Shown piece after piece: positions 42,701 to 50,544 of a stretch of DNA of 64,000 nucleotides. Under the pieces are notes generated by a model. That model was not told where the DNA came from, ran no database searches, and was given only the letters and a program-made list of their open reading frames with translations. The stretch is taken from assembly GCF_039555335.1 (NCBI RefSeq), contig NC_092629.1, positions 35,093,537 to 35,157,536 of the forward strand, written 5' to 3'. Both the position numbers and the translations under genes were made by a program. The stretch's first letter is position 1. Every line of letters starts with the position of its first letter. The DNA is from Amphiura filiformis. Its lineage: Eukaryota > Echinodermata > Ophiuroidea > Amphilepidida > Amphiuridae.

Positions 42701-45700
42701 TCTTTTTTTGTCCTGCAGGGAATTGAACCCGGAACCTCTCGCACCAATGGCAGAGACCTTCAGCAGTGTGCCACACTGCTCCCTGCACATTCTCGGTGTC
42801 AGTGACCGTGAACTTGATGACGAGTTCTGAATACACTATCTAAAATTCTTTTGATGTTGCCTTTAGGCTGAGAGATCACCTGTGCTGTAATGAAAGATTG
42901 GAGTGCTGCTTAGATTTGGATATCTATTAAAAATGTGACCACCCACACTGAACCCAGTGTAAAGTCACCAGTGCTTATTCAGAGATATTGTCAGGATGTC
43001 AGGATTGGACTGAAATTCCCAACCGACGCTAAGCTAAAGCCACGCAGCAAATAATGTGAACAACAAAGAGACGGAATAATGTCACGCAACAAAAGGATTA
43101 TAAATAAATACATTTCTCTTATACGCATGAAAAAAATAAAAAATATCACAATGGCAATAACGATTAAATATATCAATTATAATGACTAGTCAAGATGAAC
43201 CTAAATAATGAGTATACTCAATTTAATCATTCGCGATATAAAAAATATACCAAGTGCACTTGGAAAGGATACGTTTTAAACGTCGTTACATGACTAGAGT
43301 TCCATCACAACGTGGTCAGTTATACAGTGCGTTGAATCCATTCTCAATGATGCCACACACGTAGCCACGCCTAGTTCAACCAACGGTTAATTACATGGAA
43401 TGCAGAATGTCGATTTAAAACAACAGTTCCCAACGTCCAAGTCCAAGAGTAGAGTATACACACCCATGTACGGACGAACAATGTCTTAAACCAGCATGGT
43501 TCTCACAAAGTTGGAAAAGTTAAAGTGTCAGCTTCAACCACAACGACCATTTTAAACTTCGCCAAACCCGACTCAAACATAAGGCACAAATTAGCTTCTA
43601 TTGCTGATTCTAGCTTCCATAAGACCTGGTATATCTTTCTGTATGAAGCATCGCAAACTGGTAAAGCCTTTTTAGCCATACGATGTTAGTATAGAGAAAT
43701 ATCCATCATGCTGAATAAAACAACATTTCACTTCCTCAGTGAAATGGGCAGCAGATCTTATCTCAATCGGATGTTAAAATTGAATGCCCAGAATTTCTGT
43801 GAACATGCATCCACCAAGCCAAAGACTAATTTACATGACACACACAAAAATCTGAATATTGACAATACCTAAAGAATTGTCCACAAAAGAAATGGACTGA
43901 CCTAGGATCCAGGTCTGACCACTACATACAATACACACACCACATCTAGATTGCAAGCTTCAGTGCACAAGTTTACCTGCAACTAGATTTAAGGGATCAT
44001 GACATTAAGGCGAATTACCCAGAAAACAATCCACTTTTATTTTAAGGGATCAACTCCAATTATGACATTTACGTCCCCCCTCAAACAAATTGTGGCTACA
44101 CAATTTCCATATAACACACAATCACCACTTAAAAATAAGTGGATTTACATTTTCACAACTTACCATCTACCACTTAACCTTAAGCGGATTTACAGTTGTA
44201 ACTGTGACCTGTCTTCACCAAGAAGATATATACTCAAAATTACTTTTCACATGACTCTTACCTTCTCCAATGTACATTGCACAAATTCTACCTTTGAATT
44301 TCCAATGCTACACAAAAATACACATCACCTTATTCATGTGAAATCCTGCTCATGTAGTCTGCGCCAATGTTGTCACTTCCCTTGATTGCCTCAATCCTGT
44401 AGTGATATGATTGCAATGACAATGCCCAGCGCATTATCCGACCATTTGCAACTTTGGAACGCTTCACACATAGCAGTGGTTGATGATCTGTTTCTAAGAC
44501 AAAATCAAAAGAAAAAAAGAATTTCTAGAGCAAAATAGGCTTTTTCCCAAGCAATTATAACAAGTGATACATCATTTTAAAGCTTGTTTTTGTTGGAGAT
44601 TTCCACTGTTTAATAATTTGAGAATTGACCTCCATCTGAGATGAGTCTGGTATTTATTCCTAGCTATTATGTAAAATGAGACACATCTAGCAGCCGACAT
44701 ATGTATCAGTTTGATGTGGATTCACACAGATATAAAGATACCTTTATATCTGATGATTTAATAAAAGAAACTGCAGTAATGCGAAGCTCCGTGTATCTCC
44801 ATTGATTAACTTTTGACTGATATTTATTTTCCAGTGTTGAATATAAAATAACTTTAATTTACCTTGAACAGAACATAAAGATATATAAATAATTTGTGTT
44901 TCAGCTCTTCCCAGATGAGCCGCCACTGCAAACCAAAGTACTGGGACTTATTGTAAGTATATCAATCACAAGCAATTTTTCTTTCCAATGGTTTATAAAG
45001 TTGTGTAATAATTTTTTTTAAATTGATTTCATTTCAATTAAATTTCGATTTTATTTACGCCCAGGAAAGCCCAGATCAGCCCTTGAGCTGGTCTTCCCTG
45101 GGGCCGTGTTGCTGCAAAAATTTTACATGTTACATAATCACAATACAGTACATTATTAGGCCAAATAAAAAAATAAACATGTTTCACGTCCCCTCCCGCT
45201 TCCTTTTTTGAGGTTTTCTGAAATAAATTTTTATTTTTTGAAATTCAGTTATAACTTTTCAAAAAATATGTCAAGGAAGTTGGGATGCTTTCTATAGCCT
45301 TGTTAAGATACAAGAAACATTTTAGGAAGGTTTTGTGATCATTAGAGGGGGTGTAACTCTCAGAACAACAACTAGGCAAAAACGGATTGTACGCTAAAAC
45401 AGCTCTCTAAGTATGGGTATTTACACCAATTTTGCGATAAAAAATAGAAAATAAAAAGCCCCTCTTCCTCCTTTTTTTTTTTCAAAACCCGGACGTGAAA
45501 CATGTTTTATTTTTTTACTTAGCCTTAAGGATATTAAAATGTAAATTAAAAATACAAAACCAGTATAAAAATTATAAATGACAAAGTGATAAAATATAAA
45601 TTAAACATACAAAACAAGTATAATTTGCCAGGTAATAACCAAAAGCAAAATTTAGGCAAAGTTCAATTCATAATCATTGTACAGCAATCTCCTGAACGCA

Positions 45701-48700
45701 GCAGATCTATCACACGACTGTGTTTCTGCTGAGAGATCATTCCAAAGATGAACACCCCTGTATAAAAGACTGAAAAAGGAACATCAACATTATTTGGATT
45801 ACTCCTGAGATTAGAATTATATTCTTTTTTTCTCAAATTACATGCAAATATTATCAGAAAGTGAGTTGTTTGTAGCCCTGAACATAAACTCTGCCAAATG
45901 GATGTTTCTTATTTCAGCAAGTGTCAACCAGCTAATTTGATTAAGAATTTCAGACCCTTCCCTGTAGTAAAACAAGGTCCACCCAAAATTACACTAAAGA
46001 ATAGTTCTTAGCATGCAGATACAACACCCATCTAATTTGTTGCCAGTTTATAAGTGGTGTTAATTGATTGAATTAAAGAAGATATTTATAAACATTTTGT
46101 TTGATTTTACAGAATAATATAGCTGAAGTGAAAGAGCTTAGGGATACCTTATTAAGACCAGATTTCACATATCATTGTAGGTAAGTATGCCAATTTAATA
46201 TTTATAATAGACTACTCCGTCGCCCACTTAATTCAAGATTTAGTGTTAGTGAAAAAACCCATATTTTGCATCTTACAGAATTAGTTCCTTTGATTCAATT
46301 TGCTGTTACTTGTTCACATCACATCCCTATTCCAGAAAAATATACAACTAATTTTTTAGGATTAAAAAATTATTATCAAGTTCTGGCAAATGAAACATAC
46401 CTTGATCCCAATCATTCATTTAGTCCAAACTGGAGATAAAAGAAAAACTTCACTATTTTACAAATTTCTTGAAAACAGCCAAAAACATGCATTTTCGGCA
46501 TGTTTTCTGACAACCGAGTCATAAAAATCACAGACTTGGAACATCTTGAGTATATGCCGAAATTTTGCTCTAATTTTATCACTTTTTTGTGTGTTACTTT
46601 AATAAATGGTTGGTTATAAGAATGAAACATGTCTTTTCCAAAATTTAGAATGCATAAACTGAAATTAGTCTTAGTTCAAGTCTTTGGGCTTGATTGTCAC
46701 AGCGTACGAAAAACACCCTAAAAACGCATGTTTTTGGCCCTTATTTCCAAAAATTGCCTAAATATTAAAATTTGACTTTTATCACTAGTTAGGACTTAAG
46801 GATTAGGATTTAGCTTTGTTTCATGTGGCAAAACAGGATAATATTTTTTTTTATTCAAAAAAATTCTGTATTTTTCTGGAATAGGGAGTAGGCTACTGGT
46901 TGTACAGTATTTTAAATTGGAATGCCAAACCTCATTATATAACAGCTATTATTGTCAACCACAAACCACATTGTTGTCTACATTTTCCTCGAGGGTCGCG
47001 GTTCTCGGGCTTTCGCCCTTTGTAATTTTGCAGCAGGGGCTGCATGGTTTGTAGTGTCCCTATATTTTAAATTCCTGCTGGGGGAAAGAATAAAAAAAGA
47101 CAGAAAGGAAAAAGTAAGAAAAAAAATGAGAAAAATTCCGACTATAGCATAGTCTATAATAATAACAAAATAGTAAGTGATATTGGGGTTAACAGATTGC
47201 ATTGCATTATGGGAAACAAAATCTAGGACCAAAATCCATTGCAAACACAAAACTCAATTTGCATTTACATTTTACAGTAGACTTTTGTGAATTTTAATAG
47301 CTCTCCATGTGGGTGTCGACTGCAGATGACAATTTTCAATTTTCAAAATTCAATCAAAAATTTCAGAATGGTAAATTTTCATGACCATATTTGGATACAG
47401 CATGAAAAAGGCATTAAAATGAGTACAAACAAGCCTAGTATTGGTTCAGTGGTTCTTAAAATAGCTCTTAATATTTTGAGAAGATATCTCAGAACTCAAC
47501 TTTTTATGTTGCAGCCTATTGCCGGCACGCAGAACATTAACCCCCTGAGCACTACCTGCTGATCTAACATTGCCTCTGATTGGTCAATTACATGATATTT
47601 TCACTTTAATCACCATTCAGTATGGAGCTTTGCAAATAATTCACCTCAATTTTTTTGTGTGGGGAAATTATTTTAACAATGTTGCTGATTGGTCCAAATG
47701 AAAACTTCTTTTTGATCAATAGGCAGGTAGTTCTCATGTAGTTAACCATCTTACCTCTTTTCTTATGTGTAGAAAACTGCTAGACAACGAGCAGATAGAA
47801 GTTAGTTATTTTGCTGCCGGCATCATAGCACACCTACTCAACGATGGACCGCAAACGTGGAAACTACCGCATGAACTCAGACGGGAGTTTCAAGATGCCC
47901 TGGTATGTGTCAAGCTTGTCATGCATGTGTGGGGGTGGGTGTTTATGGCGGGGGCTTTAGTGATTAGTAATTTAGTAATTTTGTGATTACAGTAAGAAAA
48001 CATGCAAAATTACACGTTTTAGCTCATTTTCCCTCAAATAGCAAAAACATTAAAATTTGACTTTTATTAGCAGTCAAATTAGCTCAATCGATAAGGCGTT
48101 TGACTATTGTGTGAGAGGTTGCAGGTTCGAATCCTGGCAGTTTCTATTACGCTCGCGTGGAAATATTGAGTTACCTTGAAATTCCCCTGCATAAGGAACT
48201 TACTGCTAATTGTCTTGTTGTAACAAGTACTAAATTCAGGGAGCTGATCCTGGTAGCGAAGGTTATTTGTGGAATGTCTAGGGTGTGCGCTCTTGAAGCA
48301 GCAAAGTCCCTGAATTGTTGTTAAATGGTTTATGGAATGATGTGCGACCATATTGTTCAGTGACAACCTGTGAAGTGTGCTGAGGCTTGTGGATCAACGT
48401 CTAGGCATTGCGCCTGTGTGTAGCGCACTATAAATCACTGCACTTTTTTACCAGTTAGAACTAGCTAAAGGATTCAGATCTAGCTATGTATCTTTAGGCA
48501 AAACATATATCAATTTCTTTAATTCCAAAAAAATGAGTGCTCTATTTTTCTGAAGAAGTAGGGTTGTCTTTGTGTGATTATAATCGACCAACTATTTCAA
48601 CTCTTGCATTTAGTTTTTCTCCGTCTTTCCTTTGATTTCAGCACAAGAGTATATTGAACTGGAAGAACCCAGCGGGAGAGATGGTTGCCTACCGTTCATT

Positions 48701-49559
48701 CAGTCCGTTCTTTCCACTGCTAGATAGTACAATAGCCGAGGTACAGCTATGGTCTGTGTGGGCGATGCAACATGTTTGCACTAAGAATCGTAAGTGACTT
48801 GGGTAATGGTGGAATGGTTGGGGAGGGGCGTGGACAGACATGTATCAGTCAGACATCAGGCAGCCAGACACCCTCCACAAACATGTTTGTACAGCCGCAT
48901 GTATCGTTAATATAAATGCTCAAACTCCAAATAATGGTTTTGTGGCGCTTGTCTGCCTTTCGTATCTTCATCAAAAACCAGTTAGAAGCTTATAGACGAA
49001 TCCAATTTCACGCATTCCTACTCCTCAATGGCAGCCATAGCCGCGACTGGGACCCAACTATCTCACCTAAATTGTGAAATGATGCGGCCTTGAATGGTAT
49101 TTAAAACTGCATTCTATCACCCGTGTTACACGTAGACAAAAGAATGATGACAGTTTACAACACAAAAGAATCTAACATCAAATTTTAAGCGGGTTTAATC
49201 CACCCAATTGGGCACTCACAACACCTGTTTGGTGCATGCGGAGAACCAAATATGGCCGACCAAATCCTGACTATGACTTGGCTTGTTGGATTCGTCTATA
49301 TGCTTGTAGATGGAATTTTATGGTATTTGAAGTAAACATTACTGCTTCTTTATTATTATGCACTACTTACAGAATGGCCTGTACATTTAACATTTTCATT
49401 ATTCCTCTTACAGCAAGTCGGTATTGTCCAATGTTGGTCAACGAGGGCGGTGTTGACATCCTGACAAGTCTCGTATCCAGCCATGAACTCCATCCTGATG
49501 TCTACTCGGTGACTAAAACAGTCCTTGATGTCGTTGCTCAAAACAGACCTATGAGTTGA
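35793..49559 (+). CDS. ZYG11B: ZYG11B-like substrate receptor of CUL2 ubiquitin ligase, twelve coding exons
   Basis: Exons 35793-36794, 37065-37205, 37858-37916, 39178-39295, 40109-40162, 40985-41143, 42075-42236, 44905-44952, 46113-46180, 47773-47902, 48642-48789 and 49414-49559 sum to 2235 coding bases, about 745 residues; vertebrate ZYG11B is 744. The N-terminal part has leucine-rich repeats (LESLDISGT, ISLDISGRD), the C-terminal part ARM-like repeats. SALWNLTDESP and LGLINNIAEV hold the Trp/Asn/Asp and Asn residues reported to bind N-terminal glycine. ZYG11B recruits proteins with Gly/N-degrons to CUL2-ElonginB/C. Splice borders are GT/AG and phases agree. Anomaly: about five apparent frameshifts in the first coding exon. 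Intron 6 (after exon 7 of the transcript list, 40985-41143 being the sixth coding exon) carries a donor-containing tandem array. Confidence 0.93.
37065..37205 (+). CDS. ZYG11B: ZYG11B coding exon 2
   Basis: 47 codons, phase 0, acceptor TTTTCAG|GTATCA, donor AAG|GTGAGC. VSGHATESQVLEALRRYGSRAHYVHKLL... aligns with the linker between LRR and ARM parts of ZYG11B (VSGxAxExQ..EAL.RY). Confidence 0.92.
37858..37916 (+). CDS. ZYG11B: ZYG11B coding exon 3
   Basis: 59 bases, ends in phase 2; acceptor GTATAG|GTTATA, donor CAAG|GTATGA. Encodes VILPEMRAHPHHLGVQMAA, first ARM helix. Confidence 0.88.
37937..38110. mobile_element. MITE family A, complete
   Basis: GGGCTGTTCCAGTTTGAATCC on the left, GTGTATAGATTTCAGCCCAT on the right, both arms with the ACAAGACATGACCTTAATCT / ATGCCTTCCATAGGGG core. 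In the ZYG11B intron after coding exon 3. Confidence 0.7.
38541..39090. mobile_element. MITE with 50-base terminal repeats
   Basis: Left GGGAGGACAGCTTTTATGGT and right ACCATAAAAGCTGTCCTCCC are exact inverses and continue through CTTAGCTCAGCAATGCTTTG and CTGTCTTCGATA. Interior has a second pair around GTATCGGAGCGC / GCGCTATCGAAG. No ORF. Confidence 0.78.
39178..39295 (+). CDS. ZYG11B: ZYG11B coding exon 4
   Basis: 118 bases; acceptor TCCATAG|TGCTTG, donor CAG|GTATAT. Encodes SACLYNLTKHSLGDEVHV then LTLKAMESFPSQQQ, matching the family's ASACVFNLTK and LKAMExFPxxQQ. Confidence 0.92.
39560..39835. mobile_element. Inverted-repeat element family E, copy 1
   Basis: ACCACAGACTACTACAGACC at the left and GTACGTGGTCTGC at the right; inner pair CAGTCAAAGTC / GACTTTGACTG; middle GCATATTCATGAGGGCTGAT / ATCGGCCCTCATTATC. 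In the ZYG11B intron after coding exon 4. Confidence 0.62.
40109..40162 (+). CDS. ZYG11B: ZYG11B coding exon 5
   Basis: 18 codons, phase 0; acceptor CTTACAG|CTTCAA, donor GTG|GTAAGT. Encodes LQKNALLTLCSDRILQDV, nearly identical to the vertebrate stretch. Confidence 0.93.
40985..41143 (+). CDS. ZYG11B: ZYG11B coding exon 6
   Basis: 53 codons, phase 0; acceptor GCTTCAG|AATTTT, donor CAG|GTAGGT. Encodes NFDRYRASKMVMDCL and MSVAICSILAAKISTEQTTMLGT, matching the ARM repeat with AAKxSTEQT. The last about 104 bases and the donor are repeated four more times in the following intron. Confidence 0.93.
41040..41800 (+). repeat. Tandem array of ZYG11B exon-6 end plus splice donor
   Basis: Five copies counting the exon itself. 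Each has about 104 exon bases (CATCCTAGCAGCGAAGATAT, ACTGAACAGACCACAATGCT), the donor CAG|GTAGGTCTAATA and about 47 intron bases (GTAGTCATTAGTCAGTTTT). Donor borders lie at 41143, 41294, 41445, 41596 and 41746, so the unit is 151, 151, 151 and 150 bases. Copies 2-4 differ by a few bases; copy 5 is the most diverged (donor CTG|GTAGGC). No acceptor precedes copies 2-5. Confidence 0.95.
42075..42236 (+). CDS. ZYG11B: ZYG11B coding exon 7 (Gly/N-degron pocket)
   Basis: 54 codons, phase 0; acceptor TTTACAG|AAACTG, donor TCG|GTAGGT. KLLSIVKQKADTQVVDITLK then FTLSALWNLTDESPSTC; the W-N-x-x-D residues correspond to those reported to hold the N-terminal glycine. A TTAA-flanked MITE starts 25 bases past the donor. 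Confidence 0.94.
42261..42474 (+). mobile_element. TTAA-flanked MITE family F, copy 1
   Basis: TTAA at 42261-42264 and 42471-42474. Ends TTAACCCTGTGAGAAGTACC and GGTAGTGCTCAGGGGTTAA are inverted. Arms carry several ATTGG/CCAAT boxes. Related copies at 47537-47746 (opposite orientation) and 50331-50544. Confidence 0.78.
42545..42795 (-). mobile_element. tRNA-derived SINE, reverse orientation
   Basis: On the minus strand, starting near 42790, the head has an A-box-like TGTGGCACACTGCTG and a B box GGGTTCAATTCCC (42719-42731) at tRNA-like spacing. A non-tRNA body follows to about 42545. It lacks a full cloverleaf, so it is not a tRNA gene. Confidence 0.62.
42989..44506 (-). mobile_element. Ty3/Gypsy LTR retrotransposon remnant
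   Basis: Reading on the minus strand: the RNase H C-terminal piece (44506-44330), an AT-rich gap, a purine tract GAGGGGGGACG (about 44081-44071), then a TGTCATAATTGG start of a probable 3' LTR (44067) ending near 42989 (CCTGACA). The LTR would be about 1.08 kb. Protease, most of reverse transcriptase and the integrase are absent. Located in the ZYG11B intron between 42236 and 44905. Confidence 0.65.
44330..44506 (-). pseudogene. Gypsy RNase H C-terminal fragment
   Basis: 58 codons then TAA. The pattern LETDHQPLL, KVANGRIMRWALSLQ and IEAIKGSDNIGADYMSRI is the standard end of the RNase H domain of Ty3/Gypsy polyproteins. The catalytic upstream part is missing, and the stop comes directly after, where a linker and integrase are expected. 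Confidence 0.82.
44905..44952 (+). CDS. ZYG11B: ZYG11B coding exon 8
   Basis: 16 codons, phase 0; acceptor GTTTCAG|CTCTTC, donor ATT|GTAAGT. Encodes LFPDEPPLQTKVLGLI, continuing the ARM repeat. Confidence 0.92.
45030..46010 (-). mobile_element. LINE 3' end, reverse orientation, decayed
   Basis: On the minus strand, pieces of a LINE C-terminus are seen: ISWLTLAEIRNIHLAEFMFRA (near 45940-45880), then, after stops and frame breaks, FSLLYRGVHLWNDLSAE and SAAFRRLLYNDYE ending at a stop near 45650. YRGVHLWNxLS is a common end motif of CR1/Jockey-group reverse-transcriptase ORFs. A 3' tail with AATAAA follows near 45055. Another element sits inside it (45172-45511). Confidence 0.68.
45172..45511. 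mobile_element. MITE nested in the LINE tail
   Basis: Terminal repeats CATGTTTCACGTCC at the left and GGACGTGAAACATG at the right are exact inverses. They sit inside the LINE's 3' untranslated part. Confidence 0.65.
46113..46180 (+). CDS. ZYG11B: ZYG11B coding exon 9
   Basis: 68 bases, ends in phase 2; acceptor TTTACAG|AATAAT, donor TGTAG|GTAAGT. Encodes NNIAEVKELRDTLLRPDFTYHC; the first Asn pair and the Glu belong to the degron pocket of the family. Confidence 0.92.
46330..46885. mobile_element. Palindromic MITE family D, complete
   Basis: Ends TATTCCAGAAAAATA and TATTTTTCTGGAATA are exact inverses. Arms share GATTAAAAAATTATTATC, GGCAAATGAAACATA and CATGCATTTTCGGC / GCATGTTTTTGGCCC. Confidence 0.7.
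47295..47520 (+). mobile_element. Dispersed repeat family C, copy
   Basis: GTGGGTGTCGACTGCAG, TTTTCATGACCATATTTGG, GAGTACAAACAAGCCTAGTA and GATATCTCAGAACTC appear in the family order. Confidence 0.66.
47537..47746 (-). mobile_element. TTAA-flanked MITE family F, copy 2, ending at a splice acceptor
   Basis: TTAA at 47537-47540 and 47743-47746. Opposite orientation to 42261-42474. Its right end is 26 bases upstream of coding exon 10 of ZYG11B; only CCATCTTACCTCTTTTCTTATGTGTAG-type pyrimidine sequence lies between. Confidence 0.78.
47773..47902 (+). CDS. ZYG11B: ZYG11B coding exon 10
   Basis: 130 bases, begins in phase 2 and ends in phase 0; acceptor TGTGTAG|AAAACT, donor CTG|GTATGT. Encodes KLLDNEQIEVSYFAAGIIAHLL, the strongly conserved EVSYFAAGIIAHL block. 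Confidence 0.94.
47990..48560. mobile_element. MITE family D copy interrupted by a SINE
   Basis: Left part 47990-48073 (AGAAAACATGCAAAATTACACG, ATTAAAATTTGACTTTTAT) and right part 48450-48560 (CCAGTTAGAACTAGC, AGATCTAGCTATGT, TCTATTTTTCTG) join to a normal family D sequence when 48074-48449 is removed. Confidence 0.68.
48074..48449 (+). mobile_element. tRNA-derived SINE
   Basis: The head has A box TAGCTCAATCG (48080-48090) and a perfect B box GGTTCGAATCC (48124-48134) spaced as in a tRNA. The tail has GTAGCGCACTATAAATCAC, like the GCGCTATATAAAT end common to L2/CR1-mobilised SINEs of deuterostomes. About 376 bases. Confidence 0.75.
48642..48789 (+). CDS. ZYG11B: ZYG11B coding exon 11
   Basis: 148 bases, ends in phase 1; acceptor GATTTCAG|CACAAG, donor AATC|GTAAGT. 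Encodes ILNWKNPAGEMVAYRSFSPF then VQLWSVWAMQHVCTKN, nearly the same as vertebrate EMVAYRSFNPFFPL and VQLWAVWAMQHVC. Confidence 0.94.
49414..49559 (+). CDS. ZYG11B: ZYG11B terminal coding exon
   Basis: Acceptor CTTACAG|CAAGTC, stop TGA 49557-49559. Encodes SRYCPMLVNEGGVDIL and a final helix ending VVAQNRPMS. The family ends with a similar SRYCxMLxxEGG and a short variable tail. Confidence 0.93.
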
Positions 49560-49607
49560 TGAGGGCGCTTGTATGTAACTAACAAAAGGTGTGAAAGGTA
49601 TAGTTGT

Positions 49608-49790
49608 AATCGGCCATTCCATTAGAAATCCATACACCCTGTGGAAGACATGACCTTAATCTTCTAAACAGGGGGTTGTAGATTTCAAATGGAGTCACCC
49701 ATCCAGGTAATCCCAATTGAAATTCACACCCCCTGTGTGTAAGATTAAAGCCATGCCTTCCATAGGGGGTGTTGATTCAGGGCAGTGCCA
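49608..49790. mobile_element. MITE family A in the ZYG11B 3' region
   Basis: GGCCATTCCATTAGAAATCC at the left, core CCTGTGGAAGACATGACCTT and inverse CATGCCTTCCATAGGGGGTG at the right. It starts 49 bases after the stop codon, so it probably lies in the 3' untranslated region. Confidence 0.72.
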
Positions 49791-50134
49791 TGCATATATA
49801 CTCCCTGTCCAAATGAGTGAAGTCACTTTTGTTGGCAACTGGGAGATATTTAGCCTAAAATGTATGTTCACGTACAAATGGCAATTCTTGCATACTGCCT
49901 TAGTATTTGGACTGATTTGCCCCAGGATTTTTTGATTGGCAGTTCCTATAGTTTGTTCAGTTTATAACTGGTGAAAAAAATGAGACTTGGGCCTATACAT
50001 CCTGTATTGATATAGAATGTTGTGCATGCTGTTGGGTGCAGCACATGCCCTGGTTGCGTAATGTGCAATGTGCATGCACTAATGTGAATTTAAGCAAGTT
50101 TAAATTGGGACTTTATTTCACCAAAAATAAGCTG

Positions 50135-50140
50135 AATAAA
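50135..50140 (+). terminator. Candidate polyadenylation signal of ZYG11B
   Basis: AATAAA followed by an A-rich stretch, 576 bases past the stop codon. It is the first canonical hexamer on this strand that I found after the stop. Confidence 0.35.
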
Positions 50141-50330
50141 CTAAAAAAAAATTTCCTGTGAACTGTTGACAAGAGCATATTTTAAGCGTACATCACATAT
50201 TTACTGTGTTGAAATGGCACTTGTCTCTGATTGGCTGCTGAGGTGAAATTTATGAATGACCTTTGCACTGTACATGTTGTTAGCTGTGACTTGGTCTCAA
50301 AGGTTAACAGTAATTTGGTATAGCTAGGCA

Positions 50331-50544
50331 TTAACCCGATGAGAACTACCTGCCGATTGGCCAAAAGGAAGCTTTCATTACCAATTGGACCAATCAGCAA
50401 CATTGTTAGAATAATTTCACCATGCAAAAAAATTGGGGTGAATTATTTGCAAAGCTCCATTCTGATTGGTGATTAAAGTGAAGATACCATGTAATTGACC
50501 AATCAGAGGCAATGTTAGATCGGCAGGTAGTACTCAGGGGTCAA
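50331..50544 (+). mobile_element. TTAA MITE family F, copy 3
   Basis: TTAA at 50331-50334; the right flank has become TCAA (50541-50544). Interior almost identical to 42261-42474 (CACCATGCAAAAAAATTGGG, GATTGGTGATTAAAGTGAAG). Confidence 0.76.

Noticed and set aside
48074-48150. tRNA gene
   Set aside because: A and B boxes are present, but the acceptor stem does not close and the sequence continues into a SINE body with an L2-like tail. Same reasoning for 42719-42790 and 59540-59620.
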